Below, piece after piece: positions 25,338 through 36,856 of a DNA stretch of 64,000 bases. Under the pieces are notes generated by a model. The model searched no databases, was not told the DNA's origin, and saw only the letters and a list, made by a program, of their open reading frames with translations. Position 1 is the stretch's first letter. Each line of letters opens with the position of its first letter. Made by a program: the position numbers and the translations under genes. The DNA comes from CAWFPR01 sp963817635 (GTDB taxonomy: Bacteria; Acidobacteriota; Vicinamibacteria; Vicinamibacterales; 2-12-FULL-66-21): assembly GCA_963817635.1 (NCBI GenBank), contig CAWFPR010000032.1, positions 62,001-126,000 on the forward strand, read 5' to 3'.

Positions 25338-27774
25338 CTACTCGGACTTCATCACCGCCGCAAGATCCAGGCTGGAGATCCTGAACGCCGGACGCAGCGT
25401 CACGGCCAGGACCAGCAGCGAAATCACGGCCGAGACCGCCGTCAGCGTGAGCGCATCGAGCGCCTGCACACGGAACATGAAGGACTGGATCGTGCCGGCA
25501 GCCGCCCAGGTCAGGAACAGGCCTGCGATGAGACCTGCGGCGACCTGGCGGGCGGTGTCGGAGAGCATCAGCATCACGAGCTGCCAGCGCGTCGCTCCCA
25601 GGGCCGCGCGCACGCCCAGCTCGCGGGTGCGCATGACGGCCATCGATTCGGCGAGCACGTAGGTGGCGACGAGCGTGAGCAGCACTGCGATGCCGCCCAG
25701 CGTTCCGAGCACGACCGCACCGAACTGCTGCGCGTTCATCTGTCGCGACAGCGACTCCTGCATCGTCACCTGAGTCGGCGGAACGATCGTGCGGTCGATC
25801 TCGCGAATGGCCGTCGTGACGGCGCGCATGGTGGCCGCGGGATCGCCGGCCGCGCGCGCGACCCACTGGCCCGAGGTCGACGGGGCCCGCTGCGTGAGCG
25901 GTTGATAGAGCACGAGCGGTTCGACGACTGCCACGCGCGTAATCACGTCCGGAACCACGCCGACGACTTCGACCTGGGCCGGGGGTCGTCCCAGCGGTCT
26001 GAACGGCATCGTGATGCGCTTACCGAGGGCGCTGCCACCCTCGCCGAGCAGGCGCGCGTAGGACTCGCTGACGATCCCCACGAGCGGCGCGTTCGGCCCG
26101 TCGCTCGCGGCAAAATCGCGTCCGGCGGCGAGCGCCAGCCCGATCGTGGAGAAGTAGCGCTCGTCGATGCTCGTGAACTCCACCTGGGTGGGGAACGCCC
26201 GCGGCACGCCGTCGATCGCCAGCGTGCCAGACATCCCGCCGGTGTCCTCGAAAAACGACAGCGATGTGATCGACGGATCCCCCTCGAGGCGAGCCTTCAG
26301 GCGTGTAAAGAAGTCGGCGGCTCGCGGCGGATCGGTACTGATACTGGCGGAGCAACAAGGTGCCTGTGACGAGGCGCGAGGGAGCGACGTCCGCGTTCAG
26401 CGCCAGCGCGCCGAGCAGCGTCCGCGTGAACACGCCCGCGCCGGCGACCAGCATCAGCGCGATGGCCACCTGCCCGGCAACGAGCACGACTCGTGACCGG
26501 CGTCGAACGAGCCGGGTGCTGGCGCCGCGAGACCGGATCGCGTCCGCCATATCGGCGCGGAATCCGAGCCAGGCGGCGACGCCGCCGATCAGGGCCATCG
26601 CGGCCAGCGACGCCGTGAGGGCCCCGACAACGACGCTCGAGTCGAGCGACAGTTCCAGCGCATCGATCGTCACGCCCCCGGGCAACTGGAAGGCGCGAAG
26701 CGCCTGGAAAATCGCCAATCCAACGGGAATCGCAAGGGCCGCGCCGGCACTCGTCAATACGGCTCCCTCGATCGCCACGCCGCGCGCGAGCCGCGCCCGC
26801 GACGCGCCGAGCGCCAGGCACATCGCGAACTCGCCCGAGCGCGCTTCAGTGCGCACCAGGAGCAGCGTGCCGACGGTGAGGCAGCCCGCGAGCAGCAGCA
26901 GGGCGACCGTCACGCCGAGGATCCGTGCGAACTGCGTCACCCCGGCGCGGGTTCTCCTGGGGAGTGCCTCGACGTCAACCGGGGATACGGCCAGTCGCGC
27001 GACGCGGCGTGGATTCAGCAACGGCAGCGCGGCCAGACGAGCGTCGAGCTGCGCGGGGGTGGACGCGGAACGGCCGATCAGCATGACGCCGGCGGTAGGC
27101 GACATCTCGACGTTCGCTCGGGCGAAGTAGTTCGTCAGAGGGCTGCCGACTTCGCCGATCACGTGGAACGGCACGAACACATCCGGAGCCTGGTCGAGGC
27201 TGATCCCCCGAAACCGGGCGGCGGCGACCCCAACGATCGCGACCCGCTGATGATTGATGACGACGGTCCGACCCGTCACGTCCGGCGCCGCCCCGAACGT
27301 GCGCCGCCAGTATCGATCCGAGAGGAGCGCAACAGGTGGAGCGCCCTCGCGGTCATCCTCGGTCGTGAAGCCGCGCCCCCTCTGGACGTCGACGCCGAGC
27401 ACGTCGAAGTAGTCAGCCGTCACGAACGAAACGTACCCATGCGCAGGGCCATGCCCCTCATCGACGACGAGGCGCATCGCCGGAATCCAGACGGCCGCGA
27501 CCCGATCGAACACGCCGCTGTCGCGAATGTACGCGTAGTAGGGATATGTGAAGCCGGTGTCGAGGGTCCCCGACGCGCGGCCACGCTCCACGCGCTGTCC
27601 CACGACGGACAGGTGATTGGGGTCGGTGACAGGCAATGGCCGCAGCAGCACCGCGGACAGGAGCGACCAGGTCGCCGCCGCTGCGCCGATCGCGCACGCG
27701 AGGGTGACGATTGAGGCAAGGGTGGCCGCCGGATGACCGGCCAGACGCCGGAACGCGAGACCGACCTCGTTCAA
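25338..27774 (-). CDS. MacB-like orphan permease, ADOP type (single-base frameshift)
   Basis: About 812 residues with two FtsX units: helix LASIVTLACAIGAAAATWSLLSAVLLRPLP, periplasmic MacB core (GYVSFVTADYFDVLGVDVQRGRGF), three helices, then a second core (FTSIDERYFSTIGLALAAGRDF) and final helices (GTLGGIAVLLTLVATYVLAESMAVMRTRELGVRAALGATR). The duplicated core without ATPase defines ADOPs, of unknown substrate. One extra base near 26336 (LLRQYQY joins DPPRAADFFTRLKARLEG) splits the reading. The start is TTG 27774 behind the strong SD GGAGGAGG. It lacks the cytosolic N-terminal helical prefix of the PadR-linked ADOP. Confidence 0.88.
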
Positions 27775-27905
27775 AGGACCTCCTCCCGCCGCGTCGCGAT
27801 GCGGTGGAGTGTAGTGGATCCGTCGTGACAGGTAGATGGGAAAAATGAGCGGCGTGTCATTCCCGACCTGCGCGCGGTTCCGGCTGCCTCGGGAAGCTGC
27901 GACCG

Positions 27906-29633
27906 CTATTTCGGTGTCGTGATCCGGAGCGAGGCCGTTCGGGTCTGCCCTTCGGCCATCGTGATCTTCTCGGCCGACTTGCGCAGACCCTCGAGGTACT
28001 CCGGGTCGTTCCACGCACCGTCCTCGATATACTCCTGCGCGATCGCCAGGTACTCGCCGGGCGGAAGCGACTTGATTTCCCAGCGCCCCTGCTGGTCGGG
28101 ACGTGCCGCGCGCACCCATCGCGAGCGCTCCGTCCAGCGTCCGGCATCCTCCGCGAACACGAGCACGGTTGCGTCCCTTATCGGGGTCCCGGTCTCCGCG
28201 ACGAGCATGCCGCTGATGCTGCTGAGCTGATTCGTGAGCAGGATCTGGACGCCGGTCAGCGAGCGTCCGCTCTCCAGGTCGATCACGTCGTCGGTGATGT
28301 CCCGTCCCTCGTGCGTGATCGTCTTGACCGCCCACCCGTCCGGAAGCGTGACGTCGAAGCGCGCGCGCCCGAACACGTGCGCGACTGTGAACGTGCCGTC
28401 ATCCTTGACGCTGGAGCCGCCGAAGGTTCCGGAGAACGTGCCCAGCAGGGCAGGGCTCGGCTGGCTCCGAAGCCGCTCGCCGACGAGCACGCGCACCGAC
28501 GACATCTTCGGTGCCGGTTCGTCTTCCACGACGACGCGGCCGCTGACCGTGCCGCCCTCAGAACCCAGCAGCGCGATGTTCTCGATATCGACACCGTCAA
28601 CGGTGATGTTGGCGAGCGCGGCCTCCGGCGGGCCGTCGGCGCTGCCGGGCGGGCGGGTTGCACTGAGGGCGTACTCTCCCGGTGTCACGTCCTTGAACGA
28701 GAAGCTTCCGTCCGGCTTCACCGTTGCGCTGCTTCCCCCTCCGAACGAGGCGCCGTGGAGCCCCCGGACTTCAATCGACATGCTGACGCTCGAAAAGGGG
28801 CGCCCCTGTGAATCGATGGCGGTGCCCGATACGGCGGCGCCCCGCCCCGGCACGAGCGAGAAATCAACCGCAGGCGATTCCTGTCCGATTTTCGTTGTGA
28901 CGCGCCGCGCATCGGCGCCGGACGTCACGCCGGGGTAGTACGTGGGTGCGTAGCCGAAGACAGTGTCCACGCCGTTGTCGCGCACGGTCCATTTTTCACG
29001 GGTCGTGGCCTGCACGACGTACGAGCCGGGAGACAGCCGGGGGATACGGTATTCGCCCACATCGTCGCTGCGCGCGCCGAGCTCGCTGACGGGGACCAGG
29101 CGACGGCGCCCTTCATAGAACATCATCCGCATCGCGACGACAGCCACGCCTTCGATGGGCTCTCCGAGTTCGTCGGTGATGCGGCCCGTAATGACGCTCA
29201 TGCGCGGAAGGGCGAAGTCGATCTTCTCGAGCGTCTCGCCCTCGCGGAGTTCCACCGGGCGGCCCAGTTCGTCGGGACGTGTCTGGCCGTATTGCAGCGG
29301 GAGGTAGCCGCTGCGCGTGACCGACACGCGGTATCGGCCAGCGGGAAGATTCGCGAATTCGAACGTGCCGTCCAGCCCGGTGCTGGTGCTTCTGCGGCCG
29401 TTCGAAGGCAGCTGCCCGGATGCAATCGTCACCTGGGCGCGTCGCAGCGGCCGCGTCGTGTCGAGCGCGATGACACGGCCGCGCAAGACCGCCGTACCCG
29501 CCGCCTCCGACCCCACCGCGTCACGCGGCGGACGCTGCGGCGCCGGAGAACCGGACTGTGCGGCCGCGGCCGCCCCGACGCACAGAATGGCAAGGGCCGC
29601 TGCGAGTGCGCCTTTGTATCGGCCGAGGTTCAT
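27906..29633 (-). CDS. Secreted multi-domain carboxypeptidase-regulatory-like protein
   Basis: About 575 residues: a signal peptide (MNLGRYKGALAAALAILCVGAAAAA) followed by at least four transthyretin-like beta-sandwich repeats of the carboxypeptidase regulatory-like type. Each is marked by a GRV/GxV entry and a GxYxF...LPxGxYxV end: LDGTFEFANLPAGRYRVSVT, VGEYRIPRLSPGSYVVQAT, DGSFSFKDVTPGEYALSAT, QGRWEIKSLPPGEYLAIAQ. Such proteins are abundant in Acidobacteria and Bacteroidetes. They are thought to be structural or adhesive surface modules; no enzymatic domain is visible. Start ATG 29633 with AGGGG upstream. A terminator separates it from the BNR gene. Confidence 0.85.
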   Translation of the reverse strand: MNLGRYKGALAAALAILCVGAAAAAQSGSPAPQRPPRDAVGSEAAGTAVLRGRVIALDTTRPLRRAQVTIASGQLPSNGRRSTSTGLDGTFEFANLPAGRYRVSVTRSGYLPLQYGQTRPDELGRPVELREGETLEKIDFALPRMSVITGRITDELGEPIEGVAVVAMRMMFYEGRRRLVPVSELGARSDDVGEYRIPRLSPGSYVVQATTREKWTVRDNGVDTVFGYAPTYYPGVTSGADARRVTTKIGQESPAVDFSLVPGRGAAVSGTAIDSQGRPFSSVSMSIEVRGLHGASFGGGSSATVKPDGSFSFKDVTPGEYALSATRPPGSADGPPEAALANITVDGVDIENIALLGSEGGTVSGRVVVEDEPAPKMSSVRVLVGERLRSQPSPALLGTFSGTFGGSSVKDDGTFTVAHVFGRARFDVTLPDGWAVKTITHEGRDITDDVIDLESGRSLTGVQILLTNQLSSISGMLVAETGTPIRDATVLVFAEDAGRWTERSRWVRAARPDQQGRWEIKSLPPGEYLAIAQEYIEDGAWNDPEYLEGLRKSAEKITMAEGQTRTASLRITTPK

Positions 29634-29702
29634 GGGATACCCCTGGCGCAGTGTACGCCACAGCGGCGTCGATCGAAAAGCGGCCGACACGCGCGCCAAG
29701 CG

Positions 29703-29733
29703 AAAGGGCGACCCGGAGGGGTCGCCCTTTGTT
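29703..29733. terminator. Intrinsic terminator after the BNR/sortilin-like gene
   Basis: 12-bp perfect stem AAAGGGCGACCC / GGGTCGCCCTTT with loop GGAG. Symmetric A- and T-ends make it usable in both directions; on the minus strand the T-run is short (TTTCG). Confidence 0.75.
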
Positions 29734-29761
29734 GCGCCGAGCGCTGACCCCCGGCCGCCCA

Positions 29762-32700
29762 TCACTTCGGCGACGATTTCGTGCCCGTCAGCTTGATCTG
29801 AGCCGGCGCCGTCAATGTCAGGTTGTACTTGGCGAGCGTCGGCGCGAGCGTCGCCGCCTTGGCGAACACCGCGTTGGCTTCGGTCACCGCCTTCGGCATC
29901 TGCGCCTTCGCCTCGGCGTAGGCCTTCGTCGTGCCTTCCGTCAGCGGCATGGTCGCCATGAGGCCGTTCTTGGCCTGCGCTGCGCGGGCGATCGGCTGAT
30001 CGCCGGTCGTCGCCGCGCCCCGGCCGCCGCCGCGGCCGCCCGCCGGCGCGGCGAACTTCGGCGCCAGGGCGGTCAGGTCCTTGTTGAACGCCTCGAACGA
30101 CGCCTTGACCTCCGCCGGAATATCGGTGCGGCTGCCGAGCGCGGTGGCGATCGTGTTCGCTTCACGCTGCAGGGCCTGGACGCTCGTGGAGATCTCGGCG
30201 CCGCGCTTCTGGAGCTCGTGCATCTCCATCGCCATGTCGTACATCTTCTTGCGCTCGAGTTCCGTCAGCACCACTTCCGGATCCGCCATCACGCGCAGCG
30301 GCTTCGTCTCGATCGTCTTGCCGTCGATGACGAGCGCGACGTTGTAGACGCCGGGCAGCACGAACGGCCCGGGTGTGCCGCCCCCACCGCCGCCGCCGAA
30401 ACCGCCGCCCCGCCGCCGCCGGCGCAGCCCGCCCCGAAGGAAGTCGTGTCCTCGTTCCCGGGCTCTTCACCCGCTCCGCCCTGGCGGCCGCCGCCGCGGC
30501 CGGCCCCGCCGCGGCCGGCCGGCGGCGGGATCGGTTGCACGCGCAGATCCCAGCACGCCGCCTGGAGCCCGGCCTTGTTCGACTTGGCCAGCACCGGTCC
30601 GGAGATCTCGCGCACGTCGCGATTGAGCGCGTCCGTGATCTTCAAGCTCACGGCGCCGACGTCCTTCTTGTTGAACCAGGAGATGACGGCTGCCTGCGGC
30701 GGGTTCTCGCCGTAGAAGTTCTGATCGCCCCAGAACTCGTAGTTGCGATCGCGCGCCGGGCGGCGATACATCGCGGTCGGCGGCATCGAGAACAGTTTCG
30801 CGTCGGCCGTCGTCGCCTGGGCCGCGGCGTACTCCTGGATGGGTTCGAGGTGATCGAGGATCCAGATCGCGCGGCCGTGCGTCGCGACGATCATCGCGTT
30901 GTCGCGCGGGTGCAGGGTGATCTCGTCCACCCGTACGGTGGGGAAGTTCCCCTTCAGCCGGTTCCACGTCCGGCCGCGGTCGGTTGTCGCAAACAGACCC
31001 GTCTCGGTGCCGACGTACAGCACATCGGGGTTCTTCAGGTCCTCGGTCAGCGTCTTGACGACTTCGCCCTTCAGGTTCGACGCCAGCGACTGGAAGGTCT
31101 GCCCGTAGTCCGTGCTGACGTAGACGTAGGTGGCAAAGTTGTCCTGGCGGTGATCGTCGAACGTGACGTAGACCGTGCCTTCGTCGAACCGCGACGGCAC
31201 GACTTCCGAGACGAACCCGCCCTTCGGCGCGTCCGGGATCTTCGACGCCACGTTGGTCCATGTCTTCCCGGCGTCGCGCGAGACCTGCACGTTCCCGTCG
31301 TCGGTGCCCGCGTAGTAGAGGCCGGCGCGCTTCGGCGACTCGGCGAACTGCACGATGGTCGAGAACGCGGAGATGCCGTCGTTCTTCGAGATGGCGATGT
31401 CGCTGCCCTTGAGGCCCATCGTGACGACCTCGTCGCGGTTGACGTCGTTGGTCAGGTCCGGGCTGATCGCCGTCCATGTCAGGCCGCGATCGGCGGAGCG
31501 GAAGACCTTCTGCGCCGCCGCGTAGACGACCTTGTGGTCCTGCGGCGAGAGCACCAGGGGCGTGTCCCAGTGCCAGCGCAACGCCGGCTCGCCGGCTGCG
31601 GGCTGCGGCCGGATGCTGACGGTCTCCCCGGTCACGCGATCCACGCGGACCATGTTGCCGTCCTGCGTCTCGCTGTACACGATGCGGTGGTCGGTCGGGT
31701 CCTGAAGCACGACGAAGCCGTCGCCGCCCTGGAGCGTCTGCCACTGGAAATTGGCGATGCCAGCCGCGCCGCGCACCGCGCTCGGGCCGCACCAGTCGTA
31801 GTTGTCCTGCATGCCGCCGCAGACGTTGTAGGGCGTCGCCATGTCATAGCTCACGTGGTAGAAGAGCCCGACGGGCAGGTTGGGCACGAAGACCCACGTC
31901 TTCGCCATGTCGTACGAGTAGGCGAGGCCGCCGTCGTTGCCGATGATGACGTGGCTGGAATTGGACGGATCGATCCAGATGGCGTGCACGTCGTCGTGAA
32001 TCGGCCGCGCGACGTCGGTCTGGATGGTTTTGCCGCCGTCGGTGGTCTGGTGCAGGCCGACGCCGCCGAGGTACACCACGTCCGGATCGTTCGGATCGAT
32101 GCGCACCTGGCTGAAGTACATCGGCCGGGGGTTTGCGTTGTTGACCTTCTTCCACGTCGCGCCGCCGTCGTCGGAGCGATAGAGGCCGGTCGGCTCGTTG
32201 TTGAGCGGCCCGCCGCCGCCCCGCCCGAACTGCGCGGGGGGCGCCTCGGGGGGCGCTCCGGGGGGCGCTTCGGGGGCCGCGCCGCGACCCGCCACTCCTC
32301 GTCCACCGCGGCCCTGCGAGGCCGGGCCCTCGATGAGCGCATAAAGGACGTTGGGACGCTTGCGGTAGACGTCGACGGCGATGCGGCCCAGCGGTCCTTC
32401 CGGGATGCCGGTCTTGAGCCTCGTCCACGTGTCGCCGCCGTCGGTGGACTTCCACAGACCGCTGCCGGGACCGCCGCCGTTCATGCAGCACGCGGTGCGG
32501 CGGCGCTGGTAGGTGGACGCATACACGACCTTGCTGTCGTCCGGATCCATCACGAGATCGTTCGCGCCCGTGTCGTCGTCGACCTTCAGGACCTGCTTCC
32601 ACGTCTTGCCACCGTCGGTCGTCTTGTACACGCCGCGCTCACCACCGGGCCCCCAGAGGCTGCCCGTCGCCGCCACCAGGACGGTATCGGTCGCGCGCGG

Positions 32701-33174
32701 GTCGATGACGATGCGGTTGATGTAGCGCGAGGTCTTCAGCCCGACATGCGCCCAGGTCTTGCCCCCGTCGGTCGATTTGTAGACGCCGTCTCCCCACGAT
32801 GTGCTCTGGCGGTTGTTCGATTCCCCGGTGCCGACCCACACGAGATCCGGGTTCGACGGCGACACGGCCACGTCGCCGATCGAGATGAGCCCCTGATCCT
32901 GGAACTGCGCGTCGAACGTGGTGCCGTTGTTGGTGGTTTTCCACAGGCCGCCGTGCGCGGTCCCGACATAGAAAATCGCAGGATTCGCTTCGTAGACGGC
33001 AACGTCGGAGATGCGGCCCGACATCGACGCGGGGCCGATGGAGCGGAAGTGCAGCGTGTCGAACGGGCTGCCGACGGGTTCCATCGACGGTGCCGGCCTC
33101 GTCTGTCCAATGAGCGACTGCCCGGCGAATGCGAGGGCCGCGGCGCCAAGGCCAACGAGTCGTAAGTGTTTCAA
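29762..33174 (-). CDS. Large exported BNR/sortilin-like beta-propeller protein (single-base frameshift)
   Basis: About 1,137 residues. Signal peptide, then many BNR/Asp-box repeats of the form STDGGKTW (YKSTDGGKTW, YKTTDGGKTW, WKSTDGGDTW, YRSDDGGATW, FRSADRGLTW, VSRDAGKTW, FATTDRGRTW), giving one or two beta-propellers resembling VPS10/sortilin and sialidase-like folds. No sialidase catalytic motif is evident. The C-terminal part (LELERKKMYDMAMEMHELQKR-like helices, residues beyond about 930) is reached after a missing G in a G-run near 30410. Gly/Arg/Pro-rich loops lie at about 286-322 and near the frame break. Start TTG 33174 behind GGAGG. Widely present in acidobacteria; role unknown. Confidence 0.83.
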
Positions 33175-33327
33175 GCGAGCCTCCAGAGGAAAAAACCGAG
33201 GGGAGCGGCATTAACTACGCTCAGCCCGTGGGAGGGCGCCAGCGAACTCGACCGCGCCGCCGCGGACCCCGCCACACTCGCATTGCGGGAAACCGACCTT
33301 GCCGGGCGTTTCGCCCCGAACAAGGGA

Positions 33328-33634
33328 ATGTCGCCGCACGCCGGCCAGCGATTCCGGTCCCCGAAGTTCTACCGCTGTCCGCACTGCCGACGCCGGACCC
33401 GCGTCGACCCGCGCCCGCTCGTCCCCGACGTGAACTGGAACGGGCTCCCTTCGGCGTTTCCTGAGGTATTGAAAGCCCGTTTTGACACCTTCCGGCCGGT
33501 GTCCCGCTGGTCGGTACGATTTTTTCTGCAACGGATGCCAGCGCCCCGTGCGCCTGTTGTACGACTACACGGAGCAGGGGATGGGCGGCCCATGGACGCC
33601 CGTCGTGAGCCGCATCATCGAAACCGCAGAGTAG
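33328..33634 (+). CDS. Small two-part zinc-ribbon protein (single-base frameshift)
   Basis: Reading from ATG 33328: SPKFYRCPHCRRRTRVDPRP, then WNGLPSAFPEVLKARFDTFRP. After one extra base near 33511 comes YDFFCNGCQRPVRLLYDYTEQ, then GGPWTPVVSRIIETAE and a stop. The pairs CPHC and CNGC are spaced like a treble-clef or zinc ribbon split by a helix. About 102 residues. The frame stays open upstream to 33166, and ELDRAAADPATLALRETDLA just upstream also looks protein-like, so the true start may be earlier. No family name recognised. Not a shadow: both halves read sensibly and share the Cys pattern. Confidence 0.6.
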
Positions 33635-33650
33635 AAGGTGAAGTGGAGCG

Positions 33651-33816
33651 GATTGCAGATTGCCGACTGCAGATTGCCGATGGACGGACTGCCGGCGGAT
33701 TGCCGATTGCGAGTGCTGATTGGGACACCCAATCGGCAATCCCCAATCCGTCAATCGGCAACCGGCAATCTTCAATCCGTATCAAATCTGCAATCTGCAA
33801 CCTGCAGTCTGCAGTG
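33651..33816. repeat. Short-word inverted repeat block (GATTGCAGATTGCC words)
   Basis: The gap between the zinc-ribbon gene and the S9 peptidase is filled by ATTGCAGATTGCCGACTGCAG, GATTGCCGAT (several copies) and GATTGCGAGTGC, then TTGGGACACCCAATC, then the inverted words CAATCGGCAATCCCCAATCC, CAATCGGCAACCGGCAATC and TCTGCAATCTGCAACCTGCAG. A large imperfect hairpin made of roughly 7-10-base words. Confidence 0.85.
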
Positions 33817-33818
33817 CT

Positions 33819-36784
33819 TCACCGAGCCGCAGTGGTGGTGGGCGCAGCTTTTTTCTTGAACATGGGCGAGACGTCGCGCTTGCCCTTGTCCAGGTAGGAG
33901 ACGCCCTTGTCCATCCACTCCGGACGCGGCTTGCCGAGCAGGTAGTGGTCGAAGAACTCGTCCATGTGGACGGTCCAGTGCTTCATGTTGTCGCGGTTGC
34001 GCAGGCCGTGCGGCTCGCCGTTGTAGGAGAACATGTAGGCCTCCTTCCCGAGCCGGCGCATGGCGGTGTTGAACTCGATGCCCTGGTACCAGGGGACCGC
34101 GTCGTCCGCGTCGTTGTGGATCGTGAGATACGGCGTCTGGATTTTCTTGACCCAGAAGATCGGTGAGTTCTCGATGAACTGGAGCGGCGCGTCCCAGGGT
34201 GGGGCGCCGATGCGGCTCTGGGTCTTCTCGGTACTGGAACTCGCGCACCATGCCGGTGCCCCACCGGATGCCGCCGTACGCGCTGATCATGTTCGACACC
34301 GAGGCGCCCGCCTCGACCGCGGCGAACATGTTGGTCCGCGTGATCAGGTGCGTGATCTGGTAGCCGCCCCACGAGTGGCCCTGGATCCCGATGCGCTTCG
34401 GATCGATGAAGCCCATCGAGACGACCGTGTTCACTGCGGGGATCACGCACTTCTCAGCCGCTTCTCCAGGATAGCCCGTCGTATAGACGATGTCCGGACG
34501 CAGCACGACGTAGCCGTTGCTGACGTAGCGCGGGATGTTGATGCTCGTGCCCACGTTGGGCGCCGCGTAGCTGTGCAGCCCCTGCGTCAGCTCCTCGTAG
34601 ATGTAGACCATGAGCGGGTACTTCTTCTTCGGATCGAAGTTGTCCGGCTTGGTCAGGATCGCCCGCAGCGTCTTGCCGTCCGCGTTGATGTAGTCGATGA
34701 GCTCGGACGTGCCCCACACCAGCTCCGACTGCTGCGGGTTGGCGTCCGACACCTTCTGCATGTTCTTGAACGACGTGTCGCTGACCCACAGGTTCGGGAA
34801 CTCCTCGAACCGCGACAGCGTGAAGACGACGGTATCGGCCTTTTCCGCCTTGGTGACCGGGCCGAACGCCTTGTCGAGCATCACGACTTTCTCCGGCGCC
34901 GCCGTGCCGGTGAACGACGCGCGGTAGAACCCGGTCGCACGCGTATCGTCATTGGTCGCCGACAGGAGCAGCGGCACGTTGGTCGGCACCGTGGTCTGCT
35001 CCGGATCGAGCGAACGATACCGGAACGCCACGTGCTGCTTGCGCCCTTCACCGGCTGTGATCATCCGCGCGCCGCTCCCGTCCGGCTTGACGTCCCACAC
35101 GTCGAACTCGTCGTAGAGCAGCAGCGACTGGTCGTTGGCCGTCCACCCGCCCGTGCCGTACGGGCCGGGGAGATCGGGCGTGTTGTTCTCCTGCTGGAAC
35201 TTCGTCGGCAGCTTCTGCGTGATGTTCGTGCGCACGCCGTCCGCGACACGGTAGGTGAACCACTGCCCGGTGTTTTCATCGAAGTAGAGGATGTACTTCC
35301 CGCCGGGTGAGAGCGAGGTCGTGTTGCTGCCCCAGTGCTCGAGCATTTTTTGCGGCTTCCCGCTCTTCAGGTCCACCAGGTAGACGTCGTTGTAGGTCTG
35401 ATCCCAGGAGATTTCCTTCCGATAGGGCAGGTCGCTCAGCCCGAGTGCGTGCGCGGAATCGTCGGTCACGTTGACCGTGGGCAGGTCGGGCGTGGCGAGC
35501 TGCATGAACTTCCGGTCGGCGAGCGAGACGACCGCGCGGTAGTTGCGCGTGCGCTCCTGTTCGGCTCGCACCTTCTGCATCGGCTGGATGATCGCGTCGT
35601 TCCACGACCAGAGATCCACCTGGATCGGCGCCGGCGTCTTCGCGTCCGGATCGGGGGGCGGGGGCGGCGGAGGCGCCGTGGCGAGCGCGAGGCGCGCGCC
35701 ATCCTTCGAGAATTGGGGCGCGGCGTTGTCGGCCACGACCATCCCGGCCGGCATGCCGGGCGTGGACGCCGAGACGAGCTCGGCCGCCGCGGCCTCGGAC
35801 GCCTGCCAGTAGTACCAGGCGATACGGGGCGACCGGCTTGTCGTACTCCGCCTTGTCGCTGAGGAACGCGACCTGCTGGCCGGCCTTGTCGAACGCGAGA
35901 CTCTTGTAATGCCCCCGTCCGGTGAGGAGCGTCGTTACCAGGCCGTCGGCCGTCTTGCGGACGAAGGCGCCGTCCTTGGCCGCGTCCGTCGAAGAGGTGG
36001 CGTACGCCAGAAGGGCGCCCTTCGTGTCGAACTCGTATTCGGTGACTTCCGGAATCGTCGTTTCATCGCCGGTGGTGAGATTGCGGAGGATCAGATCGGA
36101 TCCCGGGTCCTTACGCTTCTCCCGCGCGGCATTCTGGGCGCCGGCTCCGCGTTCACCCGCGGCGGCTGCGGCGGGTGGCGTGCCCTGACGTCCACCGCGG
36201 CCGCCGCGCCCGCCCCGTCCGCCGCCGCCGGTGCCGCCCACACCCTTGTAGTAAGCGAGCCACGTCGATGACTCGTCCGGCACGCGGAAGCTGCCGACCT
36301 TCTCGAAGGTCGTTACCTTGCCGTCGGGGAGCGACATGATCCCCATGCCGGTGCGCGGCGTGCGCGCGGCCTGGTTGTTCCCGCGGCCGCCCCGGCCTTC
36401 CGCACCGGCCGCCTGGCTCTGGCTCCGCGTCTGCTCGCGCTCTTTTTCCTCTTCGGCCTTCGTCTGGGCAATCGTGAAGACCACGTATTTGCCGTCGGCC
36501 GTGAAATCCGGACCGGTGCCGCGAGGCGACCTGAACTCCTGGCCGCTGCGCAGGTTGCGGACGACGAGATCGCCGTCGTCACCCTGCGACGTGAGCGCGT
36601 AGGCCAGCCACTGGCCGTCGTTCGACAGGCGCGTGCCGCCTATGGAACGCCAGTAGTCCATGACGTCGTAAGTGATGGGGCGCTTGGCTGATGGGGACGG
36701 CGTCTGCGCCGTCAGAGACCACTGAAACGCGATAATCGTACCGACAAGCAGGGCGAGAGTTCGCCCATGCGGCCGCAAACGCAT
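33819..36784 (-). CDS. Exported S9 prolyl-oligopeptidase-family peptidase (two frameshifts)
   Basis: About 988 residues. Signal peptide (MRLRPHGRTLALLVGTIIAFQWSLTAQ), a beta-propeller of about 600 residues and a C-terminal alpha/beta hydrolase with the catalytic Ser in IGIQGHSWGGYQITHL, the Asp region IHNDADDAVPWYQG and His in GEPHGLRN. Single extra bases near 35836 (DKPVA joins RIAWYYWQASEA) and 34233 (REFQY joins EKTQSRIGAPPWDAP) are ignored. Gly/Arg-rich loops at about 127-147 and 181-217 interrupt the propeller. The start has an ideal SD, AGGAGG, 5 bases before ATG 36784. Likely digests peptides in the periplasm or outside the cell. Confidence 0.88.
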
Positions 36785-36856
36785 AACAACCTCCTGGTTT
36801 CGCTGGAGCTTGGAAAAGCGCTCCATTATCGCGCAAACCCGGGGCGGGCGTCAGGA

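Noticed and set aside
30371..30530. Separate coding region in the GC/Gly-rich stretch
   Set aside because: It is the glycine-rich linker of the BNR protein plus a G-run deletion, not a new gene.
26330..34240. CAGTACCGA as a recurrent programmed +1 site
   Set aside because: It occurs at only two of about 22 breaks; two identical 7-base contexts in this number of events could be chance or error-prone context.
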